This document shows positions 38,211-51,891 of a stretch of DNA of 64,000 nt, piece after piece (within the stretch, counting starts at the first letter, position 1; every line of letters begins with the position of its first letter). The position numbers and the translations under genes are program-made. The stretch covers positions 1,086,202 to 1,150,201 of the forward strand of contig NW_027478514.1 in assembly GCF_051014685.1 (NCBI RefSeq), in the 5' to 3' direction. This DNA comes from Ptiloglossa arizonensis (taxonomy: Eukaryota > Arthropoda > Insecta > Hymenoptera > Colletidae). The notes under the pieces are model-generated. The model was not told where the DNA came from. It did no database searches and worked only from the letters and a program-made list of their open reading frames with translations.

Positions 38211-39774
38211 ACACATACCGTTGTAATCGGGCGAGGTTCTACTTTCAGATGCAATAGGAATTTTTGGGTTAGGTCAATCCGTTCGCGAGATATGGGAGTT
38301 TGAAGCCAAGAAATGGTTGAGAAGGCAAAAAATTTTTCGCAATTCTGCTGCTTCAAACGCTTAACCAGAATGGCCTAGGGAAAAAATACACATACCGTTG
38401 TAATCGGGCGAGTTTCTACTTTGAGTTACAATAGGAATTTTTGGGTCTGGTCAATCCGTTCGCGAGATATGGGACTTTGAAGCTAAGAAATGGTTGACAA
38501 GACAACAAATTTTTCGCACTTCTGCTGCTCCAATCGCTTAACCAGGATGGCCTAGGGGAAAAATACACATACCGTTGCAACCGGGCGAGTTTCTACTTCC
38601 AGATGCAATAGGAATTTTGGGTTAGGTCAATCCGTTCGCGAGATATGGGAGTTTGAAGCCAAGAAATGGTTGAGAAGGCAAAAAATTTTTCGCAATTCTG
38701 CTGCTCCAAACGCTTAAACAGAATGGCCTAGGGAAAAAATACAGATACCGTCGTAATCGGGCGAGTTTCTACTTTCAGACGCAGAAGGAATTTTTGGGTT
38801 TGGTCAATCCGTTCGCGAGATATGGGACTTTGAATCTAAGAAATGGTTGAGAAGACAACAAATTTTTCGCAATTCTGCTGCTCCAAACGCTTAACCAGAA
38901 TGGGCTAGGGAAAAATTCACATACCGTTGTAATTGGGCGAGTTTCTACCTTCAGACGCAACAGGAATTTTTGGGTTAAGACAATCCGTTCGCGAGATATG
39001 GGACTTTGAAGCTAAGAAATGGTTGACAAGACAACAAATTTTTCGCACTTCTGCTGCTCCAATCGCTTAACCAGAATGGCCTAGGGGAAAAATACACGTA
39101 CCGTTGTAACCGGGCGAGTTTCTACTTTCAGATGCAATAGGAATTTTTGGGTTAGGTCAATCCGTTCGCGAGATATGGGAGTTTGAAGCTAAGAAATGGT
39201 TGAGAAGACAACAAATTTTTCGCAATTCTGCTGCTCCAAACGCTTAACCAGAATGGCCTAGGGAAAAAATACGCACACCCTTGTAATCGGGCGAGTTTCT
39301 ACTTTCAGACGCAGAAGGAATTTTTGGGTTTGGTCAATCCGTTCGCGAGATATGGGACTTTGAATCTAAGAAATGGTTGAGAAGACAACAAATTTTTCGC
39401 GATTCTGCTGCTCCAAACGCTTAACCAGAATGGGCTAGGGAAAAAATTCACATACCGTTGTAATTGGGCGAGTTTCTACTTTCAGACGCAACAGGAATTT
39501 TTGGGATAGGACAATCCGTTCGCGAGATATGGGACTTTGAAGCTAAGAAATGGTTGACAAGACAACAAATTTTTCGCACTTCTGCTGATCCAAACGCTTA
39601 ACCAGAATGGCCTAGGGAAAAAATACACATACCGCTGTAGTCGGGCGAGTGTCTACTTTCAGATGCAATAGGAATTTTTGGGTTAGGTCAATCGGTTCGC
39701 GAGATATGGGAGTTTGAAGCCAAGAAATGGTTGAGGAGGCAAAAAATTTTTAGCAATTCTGCTGCTCCAAACGC
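37475..39774 (+). repeat. Block C2, first copy (13 monomers, about 2.3 kb)
   Basis: The first 1.7 kb (to about 39188) recur from 39775 to 41488. The offset rises from 2296 bp at 37691 to 2300 bp at 38775 because this copy lacks four single bases present in the other. Markers: 'cacatacccttgtaatcgg', 'cttctgcagatcc', 'ctttgagttac', 'cttccagatgc'. It overlaps the end of block C1. Confidence 0.85.
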
Positions 39775-41488
39775 TTAACCAGAATGGCCTAGGGAAAAAA
39801 TACACATACCGTTGTAATCGGGCGAGTTTCTACTTTCAGTTACAATAGGAATTTTTGGGTCTGGTCAATCCGTTCGCGAGATATGGGACTTTGAAGCTAA
39901 GAAATGGTTGACAAGACAACAAATTTTTCGCACTTCTGCTGCTCCAATCGCTTAACCAGGATGGCCTAGGGGAAAAATACACATACCCTTGTAATCGGGC
40001 GAGTTTCTACTTTCAGACGCAGAAGGAATTTTTGGGTTTGGTCAATCCGTTCGCGAAATATGGGACTTTGAATCTAAGAAATGGTTGAGAAGACAACAAA
40101 TTTTTCGCACTTCTGCAGATCCAAACGCTTAACCAGAATGGCCTAGGGAAAAAATACACATACCGCTGTAGTCGGGCGAGTGTCTACTTTCAGATGCAAT
40201 AGGAATTTTTGGGTTAGGTCAATCCGTTCGCGAGATATGGGAGTTTGAAGCCAAGAAATGGTTGAGGAGGCAAAAAATTTTTCGCAATTCTGCTGCTCCA
40301 AACGCTTAACCAGAATGGTCTAGGGAAAAAATACACATACCGTTGTAATCGGGCGAGTTTCTACTTTCAGATGCAATAGGAATTTTTGGGTTAGGTCAAT
40401 CCGTTCGCGAGATATGGGAGTTTGAAGCCAAGAAATGGTAGAGAAGGCAAAAAATTGTTCACAATTCTGCTGCTCCAAACGCTTAACCAGAATGGGCTAG
40501 GGAAAAAATACACATACCGTTGTAATCGGGCGAGGTTCTACTTTCAGATGCAATAGGAATTTTTGGGTTAGGTCAATCCGTTCGCGAGATATGGGAGTTT
40601 GAAGCCAAGAAATGGTTGAGAAGGCAAAAAATTTTTCGCAATTCTGCTGCTTCAAACGCTTAACCAGAATGGCCTAGGGAAAAAATACACATACCGTTGT
40701 AATCGGGCGAGTTTCTACTTTGAGTTACAATAGGAATTTTTGGGTCTGGTCAATCCGTTCGCGAGATATGGGACTTTGAAGCTAAGAAATGGTTGACAAG
40801 ACAACAAATTTTTCGCACTTCTGCTGCTCCAATCGCTTAACCAGGATGGCCTAGGGGAAAAATACACATACCGTTGCAACCGGGCGAGTTTCTACTTCCA
40901 GATGCAATAGGAATTTTTGGGTTAGGTCAATCCGTTCGCGAGATATGGGAGTTTGAAGCCAAGAAATGGTTGAGAAGGCAAAAAATTTTTCGCAATTCTG
41001 CTGCTCCAAACGCTTAAACAGAATGGCCTAGGGAAAAAATACACATACCGTCGTAATCGGGCGAGTTTCTACTTTCAGACGCAGAAGGAATTTTTGGGTT
41101 TGGTCAATCCGTTCGCGAGATATGGGACTTTGAATCTAAGAAATGGTTGAGAAGACAACAAATTTTTCGCAATTCTGCTGCTCCAAACGCTTAACCAGAA
41201 TGGGCTAGGGAAAAATTCACATACCGTTGTAATTGGGCGAGTTTCTACCTTCAGACGCAACAGGAATTTTTGGGTTAAGACAATCCGTTCGCGAGATATG
41301 GGACTTTGAAGCTAAGAAATGGTTGACAAGACAACAAATTTTTCGCACTTCTGCTGCTCCAATCGCTTAACCAGAATGGCCTAGGGGAAAAATACACGTA
41401 CCGTTGTAACCGGGCGAGTTTCTACTTTCAGATGCAATAGGAATTTTTGGGTTAGGTCAATCCGTTCGCGAGATATGGGAGTTTGAAG
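39775..41488 (+). repeat. Block C2, second copy (partial)
   Basis: A repeat of 37475-39188 without the single-base deletions of that copy. It diverges near 41488, where 'gaagccaagaaatgg' replaces 'gaagctaagaaatgg', and then continues as block C1. Confidence 0.85.
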
Positions 41489-41799
41489 CCAAGAAATGGT
41501 TGAGAAGGCAAAAAATTTTTCGCAATTCTGCTGCTCCAAACGCTTAAACAGAATGGCCTAGGGAAAAAATACACATACCGTCGTAATCGGGCGAGTTTCT
41601 ACTTTCAGATGCAATAGGAATTTTTGGGTTAGGTCAATCCGTTCGCGAGATATGGGAGTTTGAAGCCAAGAAATGGTTGAGGAGGCAAAAAATTTTTCGC
41701 AATTCTGCTGCTCCAAACGCTTAACCAGAATGGTCTAGGGAAAAAATACACATACCGTTGTAATCGGGCGAGTTTCTACTTTCAGATGCAATAGGAATT

Positions 41800-44700
41800 G
41801 TTGGGTTAGGTCAATCCGTTCGCGAGATATGGGAGTTTGAAGCCAAGAAATGGTAGAGAAGGCAAAAAATTGTTCACAATTCTGCTGCTCCAAACGCTTA
41901 ACCAGAATGGGCTAGGGAAAAAATACACATACCGTTGTAATCGGGCAAGGTTCTACTTTCAGATGCAATAGGAATTTTTGGGTTAGGTCAATCTGTTCGC
42001 GAGATATGGGAGTTTGAAGCCAAGAAATGGTTGAGAAGGCAAAAAATTTTTCGCAATTCTGCTGCTTCAAACGCTTAACCAGAATGGCCTAGGGAAAAAA
42101 TACACATACCATTGTAATCGGGCGAGTTTCTACTTTCAGATGCAATAGGAATTTTTGGGTTAGGTCAATCCGTTCGCGAGATATGGGAGTTTGAAGCCAA
42201 GAAATGGTAGAGAAGGCAAAAAATTGTTCACAATTCTGCTGCTCCAAACGCTTAACCAGAATGGGCTAGGGAAAAAATACACATACCGTTGTAATCGGGC
42301 GAGGTTCTACTTTCAGATGCAATAGGAATTTTTGGGTTAGGTCAATCCGTTCGCGAGATATGGGAGTTTGAAGCCAAGAAATGGTTGAGAAGGCAAAAAA
42401 TTTTTCGCAATTCTGCTGCTTCAAACGCTTAACCAGAATGGCCTAGGGAAAAAATACACATACCGTTGTAATCGGGCGAGTTTCTACTTTCAGTTACAAT
42501 AGGAATTTTTGGTCTGGTCAATCCGTTCGCGAGATATGGGACTTTGAAGCCAAGAAATGGTTGAGAAGGCAACAAATTTTTCGCACTTCTGCTGCTCCAA
42601 TCGCTTAACCAGGATGGCCTAGGGGAAAAATACACATACCGTTGCAACCGGGCGAGTTTCTACTTTCAGATGCAATAGGAATTTTTGGGTTAGGTCAATC
42701 CGTTCGCGAGATATGGGAGTTTGAAGCCAAGAAATGGTTGAGAAGGCAAAAAATTTTTCGCAATTCTGCTGCTCCAAACGCTTAAACAGAATGGCCTAGG
42801 GAAAAAATACACATACCGTCGTAATCGGGCGAGTTTCTACTTTCAGATGCAATAGGAATTTTTGGGTTAGGTCAATCCGTTCGCGACATATGGGAGTTTG
42901 AAGCTAAGAAATGGTTGGGAAGACAACAAATTTTTCGCAATTCTGCTGCTCCAAACGCTTAACCAGAATGGCCTAGGGAAAAAATACGCACACCCTTGTA
43001 ATCGGACGAGTTTCTACTTTCAGACGCAGAAGGAATTTTTGGGTTTGGTCAATCCGTTCGCGAGATATGGGACTTTGAATCTAAGAAATGGTTGAGAAGA
43101 CAACAAATATTTCGCAATTCTGCTGCTCCAAACGCTTAACCAGAATGGGCTAGGGAAAAAATTCACATACCGTTGTAATTGGGCGAGTTTCTACTTTCAG
43201 ACGCCACAGGAATTTTTGGGTTAAGACAATCCGTTCGCGAGATATGGGACTTTGAAGCTAAGAAATGGTTGACAAGACAACAAATTTTTCGCACTTCTGC
43301 TGCTCCAATCGCTTAACCAGAATGGCCTAGGGGAAAAATACACGTACCGTTGTAACCGGGCGAGTTTCTACTTTCAGATACAATTGGAATTTTTGGGTTA
43401 GGTCAATCCGTTCGCGAGATATGGGAGTTTGAAGCCAAGAAATGGTTGAGAAGGCAAAAAATTTTTCGCAATTCTGCTGCTCCAAACGCTTAAACAGAAT
43501 GGCCTAGGGAAAAAATACACATACCGTCGTAATCGGGCGAGTTTCTACTTTCAGATGCAACAGGAATTTTTGGGTTAGGTCAATCCGTTCGCGAGTTACG
43601 GGAGTTTGAAGCTAAGAAATGGTTGAGAAGACAACAAATTTTTCGCAATTCTGCTGCTCCAAACGCTTAACCAGAATGGCCTAGGGAAAAAATACGCACA
43701 CCCTTGTAATCGGGCGAGTTTCTACTTTCAGACGCAGAAGGAATTTTTGGGTTTGGTCAATCCGTTCGCGAGATATGGGACTTTGAATCTAAGAAATGGT
43801 TGAGAAGACAACAAATTTTTCGCGATTCTGCTGCTCCAAACGCTTAACCAGAATGGGCTAGGGAGAAAATACACATACCGTTGTAATCGGGCGAGTTTCT
43901 ACTTTCAGATGCAATAGGAATTTTTGGGTTAGGTCAATCCGTTCGCGAGATATGGGAGTTTGAAGCCAAGAAATGGTTGAGGAGGCAAAAAATTTTTCGC
44001 AATTCTGCTGCTCCAAACGCTTAACCAGAATGGTCTAGGGAAAAAATACACATACCGTTGTAATCGGGCGAGGTTCTACTTTCAGATGCAATAGGAATTT
44101 TTGGGTTAGGTCAATCCGTTCGCGAGATATGGGAGTTTGAAGCCAAGAAATGGTTGAGAAGGCAAAAAATTTTTCGCAATTCTGCTGCTTCAAACGCTTA
44201 ACCAGAATGGCCTAGGGAAAAAATACACATACCGTTGTAATCGGGCGAGTTTCTACTTTCAGTTACAATAGGAATTTTTGGGTCTGGTCAATCCGTTCGC
44301 GAGATATGGGACTTTGAAGCTAAGAAATGGTTGACAAGACAACAAATTTTTCGCACTTCTGCTGCTCCAATCGCTTAACCAGGATGGCCTAGGGGAAAAA
44401 TACACATACCCTTGTAATCGGGCGAGTTTCTACTTTCAGACGCAGAAGGAATTTTTGGGTTTGGTCAATCCGTTCGCGAAATATGGGACTTTGAATCTAA
44501 GAAATGGTTGAGAAGACAACAAATTTTTCGCACTTCTGCAGATCCAAACGCTTAACCAGAATGGCCTAGGGAAAAAATACACATACCGCTGTAGTCGGGC
44601 GAGTGTCTACTTTCAGATGCAATAGGAATTTTTGGGTTAGGTCAATCCGTTCGCGAGATATGGGAGTTTGAAGCCAAGAAATGGTTGAGGAGGCAAAAAA

Positions 44701-44985
44701 TTTTTCGCAATTCTGCTGCTCCAAACGCTTAACCAGAATGGTCTAGGGAAAAAATACACATACCGTTGTAATCGGGCGAGTTTCTACTTTCAGATGCAAT
44801 AGGAATTTTTGGGTTAGGTCAATCCGTTCGCGAGATATGGGAGTTTGAAGCCAAGAAATGGTAGAGAAGGCAAAAAATTGTTCACAATTCTGCTGCTCCA
44901 AACGCTTAACCAGAATGGGCTAGGGAAAAAATACACATACCGTTGTAATCGGTCGAGGTTCTACTTTCAGATGCAATAGGAATTT
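41800..44985 (+). repeat. Block C1, second copy (18 monomers, about 3185 bp)
   Basis: Eighteen monomers repeated directly at 44985-48170. The offset is 3185 bp at 'caaggttctac' (41946 to 45131) and falls to 3180 bp at 'ggtcgaggttc' (44951 to 48131) because the second copy lost single bases. The same block is at 34.35-38.2 kb. It contains the private markers 'gatacaattgg', 'gagttacggg', 'cgacatatgg' and 'cagacgccacagg'. Confidence 0.9.
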
Positions 44986-47900
44986 TTGGGTTAGGTCAAT
45001 CCGTTCGCGAGATATGGGAGTTTGAAGCCAAGAAATGGTAGAGAAGGCAAAAAATTGTTCACAATTCTGCTGCTCCAAACGCTTAACCAGAATGGGCTAG
45101 GGAAAAAATACACATACCGTTGTAATCGGGCAAGGTTCTACTTTCAGATGCAATAGGAATTTTTGGGTTAGGTCAATCTGTTCGCGAGATATGGGAGTTT
45201 GAAGCCAAGAAATGGTTGAGAAGGCAAAAAATTTTTCGCAATTCTGCTGCTTCAAACGCTTAACCAGAATGGCCTAGGGAAAAAATACACATACCATTGT
45301 AATCGGGCGAGTTTCTACTTCAGATGCAATAGGAATTTTTGGGTTAGGTCAATCCGTTCGCGAGATATGGGAGTTTGAAGCCAAGAAATGGTAGAGAAGG
45401 CAAAAAATTGTTCACAATTCTGCTGCTCCAAACGCTTAACCAGAATGGGCTAGGGAAAAAATACACATACCGTTGTAATCGGGCGAGGTTCTACTTTCAG
45501 ATGCAATAGGAATTTTTGGGTTAGGTCAATCCGTTCGCGAGATATGGGAGTTTGAAGCCAAGAAATGGTTGAGAAGGCAAAAATTTTTCGCAATTCTGCT
45601 GCTTCAAACGCTTAACCAGAATGGCCTAGGGAAAAAATACACATACCGTTGTAATCGGGCGAGTTTCTACTTTCAGTTACAATAGGAATTTTTGGGTCTG
45701 TCAATCCGTTCGCGAGATATGGGACTTTGAAGCCAAGAAATGGTTGAGAAGGCAACAAATTTTTCGCACTTCTGCTGCTCCAATCGCTTAACCAGGATGG
45801 CCTAGGGGAAAAATACACATACCGTTGCAACCGGGCGAGTTTCTACTTTCAGATGCAATAGGAATTTTTGGGTTAGGTCAATCCGTTCGCGAGATATGGG
45901 AGTTTGAAGCCAAGAAATGGTTGAGAAGGCAAAAAATTTTTCGCAATTCTGCTGCTCCAAACGCTTAAACAGAATGGCCTAGGGAAAAAATACACATACC
46001 GTCGTAATCGGGCGAGTTTCTACTTTCAGATGCAATAGGAATTTTTGGGTTAGGTCAATCCGTTCGCGACATATGGGAGTTTGAAGCTAAGAAATGGTTG
46101 AGAAGACAACAAATTTTTCGCAATTCTGCTGCTCCAAACGCTTAACCAGAATGGCTAGGAAAAAATACGCACACCCTTGTAATCGGACGAGTTTCTACTT
46201 TCAGACGCAGAAGGAATTTTTGGGTTTGGTCAATCCGTTCGCGAGATATGGGACTTTGAATCTAAGAATGGTTGAGAAGACAACAAATATTTCGCAATTC
46301 TGCTGCTCCAAACGCTTAACCAGAATGGGCTAGGGAAAAAATTCACATACCGTTGTAATTGGGCGAGTTTCTACTTTCAGACGCCACAGGAATTTTTGGG
46401 TTAAGACAATCCGTTCGCGAGATATGGGACTTTGAAGCTAAGAAATGGTTGACAAGACAACAAATTTTTCGCACTTCTGCTGCTCCAATCGCTTAACCAG
46501 AATGGCCTAGGGGAAAAATACACGTACCGTTGTAACCGGGCGAGTTTCTACTTTCAGATACAATTGGAATTTTTGGGTTAGGTCAATCCGTTCGCGAGAT
46601 ATGGGAGTTTGAAGCCAAGAAATGGTTGAGAAGGCAAAAAATTTTTCGCAATTCTGCTGCTCCAAACGCTTAAACAGAATGGCCTAGGGAAAAAATACAC
46701 ATACCGTCGTAATCGGGCGAGTTTCTACTTTCAGATGCAACAGGAATTTTTGGGTTAGGTCAATCCGTTCGCGAGTTACGGGAGTTTGAAGCTAAGAAAT
46801 GGTTGAGAAGACAACAAATTTTTCGCAATTCTGCTGCTCCAAACGCTTAACCAGAATGGCCTAGGGAAAAAATACGCACACCCTTGTAATCGGGCGAGTT
46901 TCTACTTTCAGACGCAGAAGGAATTTTTGGGTTTGGTCAATCCGTTCGCGAGATATGGGACTTTGAATCTAAGAAATGGTTGAGAAGACAACAAATTTTT
47001 CGCGATTCTGCTGCTCCAAACGCTTAACCAGAATGGGCTAGGGAGAAAATACACATACCGTTGTAATCGGGCGAGTTTCTACTTTCAGATGCAATAGGAA
47101 TTTTTGGGTTAGGTCAATCCGTTCGCGAGATATGGGAGTTTGAAGCCAAGAAATGGTTGAGGAGGCAAAAAATTTTTCGCAATTCTGCTGCTCCAAACGC
47201 TTAACCAGAATGGTCTAGGGAAAAAATACACATACCGTTGTAATCGGGCGAGGTTCTACTTTCAGATGCAATAGGAATTTTTGGGTTAGGTCAATCCGTT
47301 CGCGAGATATGGGAGTTTGAAGCCAAGAAATGGTTGAGAAGGCAAAAAATTTTTCGCAATTCTGCTGCTTCAAACGCTTAACCAGAATGGCCTAGGGAAA
47401 AAATACACATACCGTTGTAATCGGGCGAGTTTCTACTTTCAGTTACAATAGGAATTTTTGGGTCTGGTCAATCCGTTCGCGAGATATGGGACTTTGAAGC
47501 TAAGAAATGGTTGACAAGACAACAAATTTTTCGCACTTCTGCTGCTCCAATCGCTTAACCAGGATGGCCTAGGGGAAAAATACACATACCCTTGTAATCG
47601 GGCGAGTTTCTACTTTCAGACGCAGAAGGAATTTTTGGGTTTGGTCAATCCGTTCGCGAAATATGGGACTTTGAATCTAAGAAATGGTTGAGAAGACAAC
47701 AAATTTTTCGCACTTCTGCAGATCCAAACGCTTAACCAGAATGGCCTAGGGAAAAAATACACATACCGCTGTAGTCGGGCGAGTGTCTACTTTCAGATGC
47801 AATAGGAATTTTTGGGTTAGGTCAATCCGTTCGCGAGATATGGGAGTTTGAAGCCAAGAAATGGTTGAGGAGGCAAAAAATTTTTCGCAATTCTGCTGCT

Positions 47901-48170
47901 CCAAACGCTTAACCAGAATGGTCTAGGGAAAAAATACACATACCGTTGTAATCGGGCGAGTTTCTACTTTCAGATGCAATAGGAATTTTTGGGTTAGGTC
48001 AATCCGTTCGCGAGATATGGGAGTTTGAAGCCAAGAAATGGTAGAGAAGGCAAAAAATTGTTCACAATTCTGCTGCTCCAAACGCTTAACCAGAATGGGC
48101 TAGGGAAAAAATACACATACCGTTGTAATCGGTCGAGGTTCTACTTTCAGATGCAATAGGAATTTTTGGG
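44985..48170 (+). repeat. Block C1, third copy (18 monomers)
   Basis: A direct repeat of 41800-44985. Between 45319 and 46267 it lacks single bases at several places ('ctacttcag' near 45319, 'ggcaaaaatttttcg' near 45580, 'gggtctgtcaatcc' near 45697, 'atggctaggaaaa' near 46152, 'ctaagaatgg' near 46262). The rest is nearly identical to the previous copy. Confidence 0.88.
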
Positions 48171-48829
48171 TTAGGTCAATCCGTTCGCGAGATATGGGAG
48201 TTTGAAGCCAAGAAATGGTTGAGAAGGCAAAAAATTTTTCGCAATTCTGCTGCTTCAAACGCTTAACCAGAATGGCCTAGGGAAAAAATACACATACCGT
48301 TGTAATCGGGCGAGTTTCTACTTTGAGTTACAATAGGAATTTTTGGGTCTGGTCAATCCGTTCGCGAGATATGGGACTTTGAAGCTAAGAAATGGTTGAC
48401 AAGACAACAAATTTTTCGCACTTCTGCTGCTCCAATCGCTTAACCAGGATGGCCTAGGGGGAAAATACACATACCGTTGCAACCGGGCGAGTTTCTACTT
48501 CCAGATGCAATAGGAATTTTTGGGTTAGGTCAATCCGTTCGCGAGATATGGGAGTTTGAAGCCAAGAAATGGTTGAGAAGGCAAAAAATTTTTCGCAATT
48601 CTGCTGCTCCAAACGCTTAAACAGAATGGCCTAGGGAAAAAATACACATACCGTCGTAATCGGGCGAGTTTCTACTTTCAGACGCAGAAGGAATTTTTGG
48701 GTTTGGTCAATCCGTTCGCGAGATATGGGACTTTGAATCTAAGAAATGGTTGAGAAGACAACAAATTTTTCGCACTTCTGCTGGTCCAATCGCTTAACCA
48801 GGATGGCCTAGGGGAAAAATACACATACC
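48171..48829 (+). repeat. Copy of the 'ctttgagttac' monomer cassette
   Basis: About four monomers that repeat the group also seen near 38.25-38.9, 40.55-41.2, 54.9-55.5 and 59.65-60.3 kb: 'gcttcaaacg', then 'ctttgagttac' with 'gggtctgg', then 'gttgcaaccggg' with 'cttccagatgc', then 'cgtcgtaatcggg' followed by 'cagacgcagaagg'. Confidence 0.75.
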
Positions 48830-50240
48830 GTTGCAACCGGGCGAGTTTCTACTTTCAGATGCAATAGGAATTTTTGGGTTAGGTCAATCCGTTCGCGAGA
48901 TATGGGAGTTTGAAGCCAAGAAATGGTTGAGAAGGCAACAAATTTTTCGCACTTCTGCTGCTCCAATCGCTTAACCAGGATGGCCTAGGGGAAAAATACA
49001 CATACCGTTGCAACCGGGCGAGTTTCTACTTTCAGATGCAATAGGAATTTTTGGGTTAGGTCAATCCGTTCGCGAGATATGGGAGTTTGAAGCCAAGAAA
49101 TGGTTGAGAAGGCAAAAAATTTTTCGCAATTCTGCTGCTCCAAACGCTTAAACAGAATGGCCAAAGGAAAAAATACACATACCGTCGTAATCGGGCGAGT
49201 TTCTACTTTCAGATGCAATAGGAATTTTTGGGTTAGGTCAATCCGTTCGCGAGATATGGGAGTTTGAAGCTAAGAAATGGTTGAGAAGACAACAAATTTT
49301 TCGCAATTCTGCTGCTCCAAACGCTTAACCAGAATGGCCTAGGGAAAAAATACGCACACCCTTGTAATCGGGCGAGTTTCTACTTTCAGACGCAGAAGGA
49401 ATTTTTGGGTTTGGTCAATCCGTTCGCGAGATATGGGACTTTGAATCTAAGAAATGGTTGAGAAGACAACAAATTTTTCGCGATTCTGCTGCTCCAAACG
49501 CTTAACCAGAATGGGCTAGGGAAAAAATTCACATACCGTTGTAATTGGGCGAGTTTCTACTTTCAGACGCAACAGGAATTTTTGGGATAGGACAATCCGT
49601 TCGCGAGATATGGGACTTTGAAGCTAAGAAATGGTTGACAAGACAACAAATTTTTCGCACTTCTGCTGATCCAAACGCTTAACCAGAATGGCCTAGGGAA
49701 AAAATACACATACCGCTGTAGTCGGGCGAGTGTCTACTTTCAGATGCAATAGGAATTTTTGGGTTAGGTCAATCGGTTCGCGAGATATGGGAGTTTGAAG
49801 CCAAGAAATGGTTGAGGAGGCAAAAAATTTTTCGCAATTCTGCTGCTCCAAACGCTTAACCAGAATGGTCTAGGGAAAAAATACACATACCGTTGTAATC
49901 GGGCGAGTTTCTACTTTCAGATGCAATAGGAATTTTTGGGTTAGGTCAATCCGTTCGCGAGATATGGGAGTTTGAAGCCAAGAAATGATAGAGAAGGCAA
50001 AAAATTGTTCACAATTCTGCTGCCCCAAACGCTTAACCAGAATGGGCTAGGGAAAAAATACACATACCGTTGCAACCGGGCGAGTTTCTACTTTCAGATG
50101 CAATAGGAATTTTTGGGTTAGGTCAATCCGTTCGCGAGATATGGGAGTTTGAAGCCAAGAAATGGTTGAGAAGGCAACAAATTTTTCGCACTTCTGCTGC
50201 TCCAATCGCTTAACCAGGATGGCCTAGGGGAAAAATACAC
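48830..50240 (+). repeat. Block D1, first copy (about 8 of 9 monomers)
   Basis: Recurs at about 50423-51833 at an offset of exactly 1593 bp (9 x 177; checked at 48985 to 50578 and at 'tacgcacaccc', 49351 to 50944). Markers: 'atggccaaaggaaaa', 'gggataggacaatcc', 'gaaatgatagag' and 'ctgccccaaacg'. About one monomer (50240-50423) lies between the copies. Confidence 0.85.
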
Positions 50241-50422
50241 ATACCGTCGTAATCGGGCGACTTTCTACTTTCAGATGCAATAGGAATTTTTGGGTTAGGT
50301 CAATCCGTTCGCGAGATATGGGAGTTTGAAGCTAAGAAATGGTTGAGAAGACAACAAATTTTTCGCAATTCTGCTGCTCCAAACGCTTAACCAGAATGGC
50401 CTAGGGGAAAAATACACATACC
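50241..50422 (+). repeat. Single monomer between the two D1 copies
   Basis: One unit with 'cgtcgtaatcgggcgactttc' that is not part of the shared stretch. It makes the repeat period nine units although only about eight are shared. Confidence 0.65.
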
Positions 50423-51833
50423 GTTGCAACCGGGCGAGTTTCTACTTTCAGATGCAATAGGAATTTTTGGGTTAGGTCAATCCGTTCGCGAGATATGGGA
50501 GTTTGAAGCCAAGAAATGGTTGAGAAGGCAACAAATTTTTCGCACTTCTGCTGCTCCAATCGCTTAACCAGGATGGCCTAGGGGAAAAATACACATACCG
50601 TTGCAACCGGGCGAGTTTCTACTTTCAGATGCAATAGGAATTTTTGGGTTAGGTCAATCCGTTCGCGAGATATGGGAGTTTGAAGCCAAGAAATGGTTGA
50701 GAAGGCAAAAAATTTTTCGCAATTCTGCTGCTCCAAACGCTTAAACAGAATGGCCAAAGGAAAAAATACACATACCGTCGTAATCGGGCGAGTTTCTACT
50801 TTCAGATGCAATAGGAATTTTTGGGTTAGGTCAATCCGTTCGCGAGATATGGGAGTTTGAAGCTAAGAAATGGTTGAGAAGACAACAAATTTTTCGCAAT
50901 TCTGCTGCTCCAAACGCTTAACCCGAATGGCCTAGGGAAAAAATACGCACACCCTTGTAATCGGGCGAGTTTCTACTTTCAGACGCAGAAGGAATTTTTG
51001 GGTTTGGTCAATCCGTTCGCGAGATATGGGACTTTGAATCTAAGAAATGGTTGAGAAGACAACAAATTTTTCGCGATTCTGCTGCTCCAAACGCTTAACC
51101 AGAATGGGCTAGGGAAAAAATTCACATACCGTTGTAATTGGGCGAGTTTCTACTTTCAGACGCAACAGGAATTTTTGGGATAGGACAATCCGTTCGCGAG
51201 ATATGGGACTTTGAAGCTAAGAAATGGTTGACAAGACAACAAATTTTTCGCACTTCTGCTGATCCAAACGCTTAACCAGAATGGCCTAGGGAAAAAATAC
51301 ACATACCGCTGTAGTCGGGCGAGTGTCTACTTTCAGATGCAATAGGAATTTTTGGGTTAGGTCAATCCGTTCGCGAGATATGGGAGTTTGAAGCCAAGAA
51401 ATGGTTGAGGAGGCAAAAAATTTTTCGCAATTCTGCTGCTCCAAACGCTTAACCAGAATGGTCTAGGGAAAAAATACACATACCGTTGTAATCGGGCGAG
51501 TTTCTACTTTCAGATGCAATAGGAATTTTTGGGTTAGGTCAATCCGTTCGCGAGATATGGGAGTTTGAAGCCAAGAAATGATAGAGAAGGCAAAAAATTG
51601 TTCACAATTCTGCTGCCCCAAACGCTTAACCAGAATGGGCTAGGGAAAAAATACACATACCGTTGCAACCGGGCGAGTTTCTACTTTCAGATGCAATAGG
51701 AATTTTTGGGTTAGGTCAATCCGTTCGCGAGATATGGGAGTTTGAAGCCAAGAAATGGTTGAGAAGGCAACAAATTTTTCGCACTTCTGCTGCTCCAATC
51801 GCTTAACCAGGATGGCCTAGGGGAAAAATACAC
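50423..51833 (+). repeat. Block D1, second copy
   Basis: A repeat of 48830-50240. One difference I saw is 'aacccgaatgg' near 50923 for 'aaccagaatgg'. A shorter piece continues past its end, with the 'atggccaaaggaaaa' monomer appearing again at about 51992. Confidence 0.85.
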
Positions 51834-51891
51834 ATACCGTTGCAACCGGGCGAGTTTCTACTTTCAGATGCAATAGGAATTTTTGGGTTAG

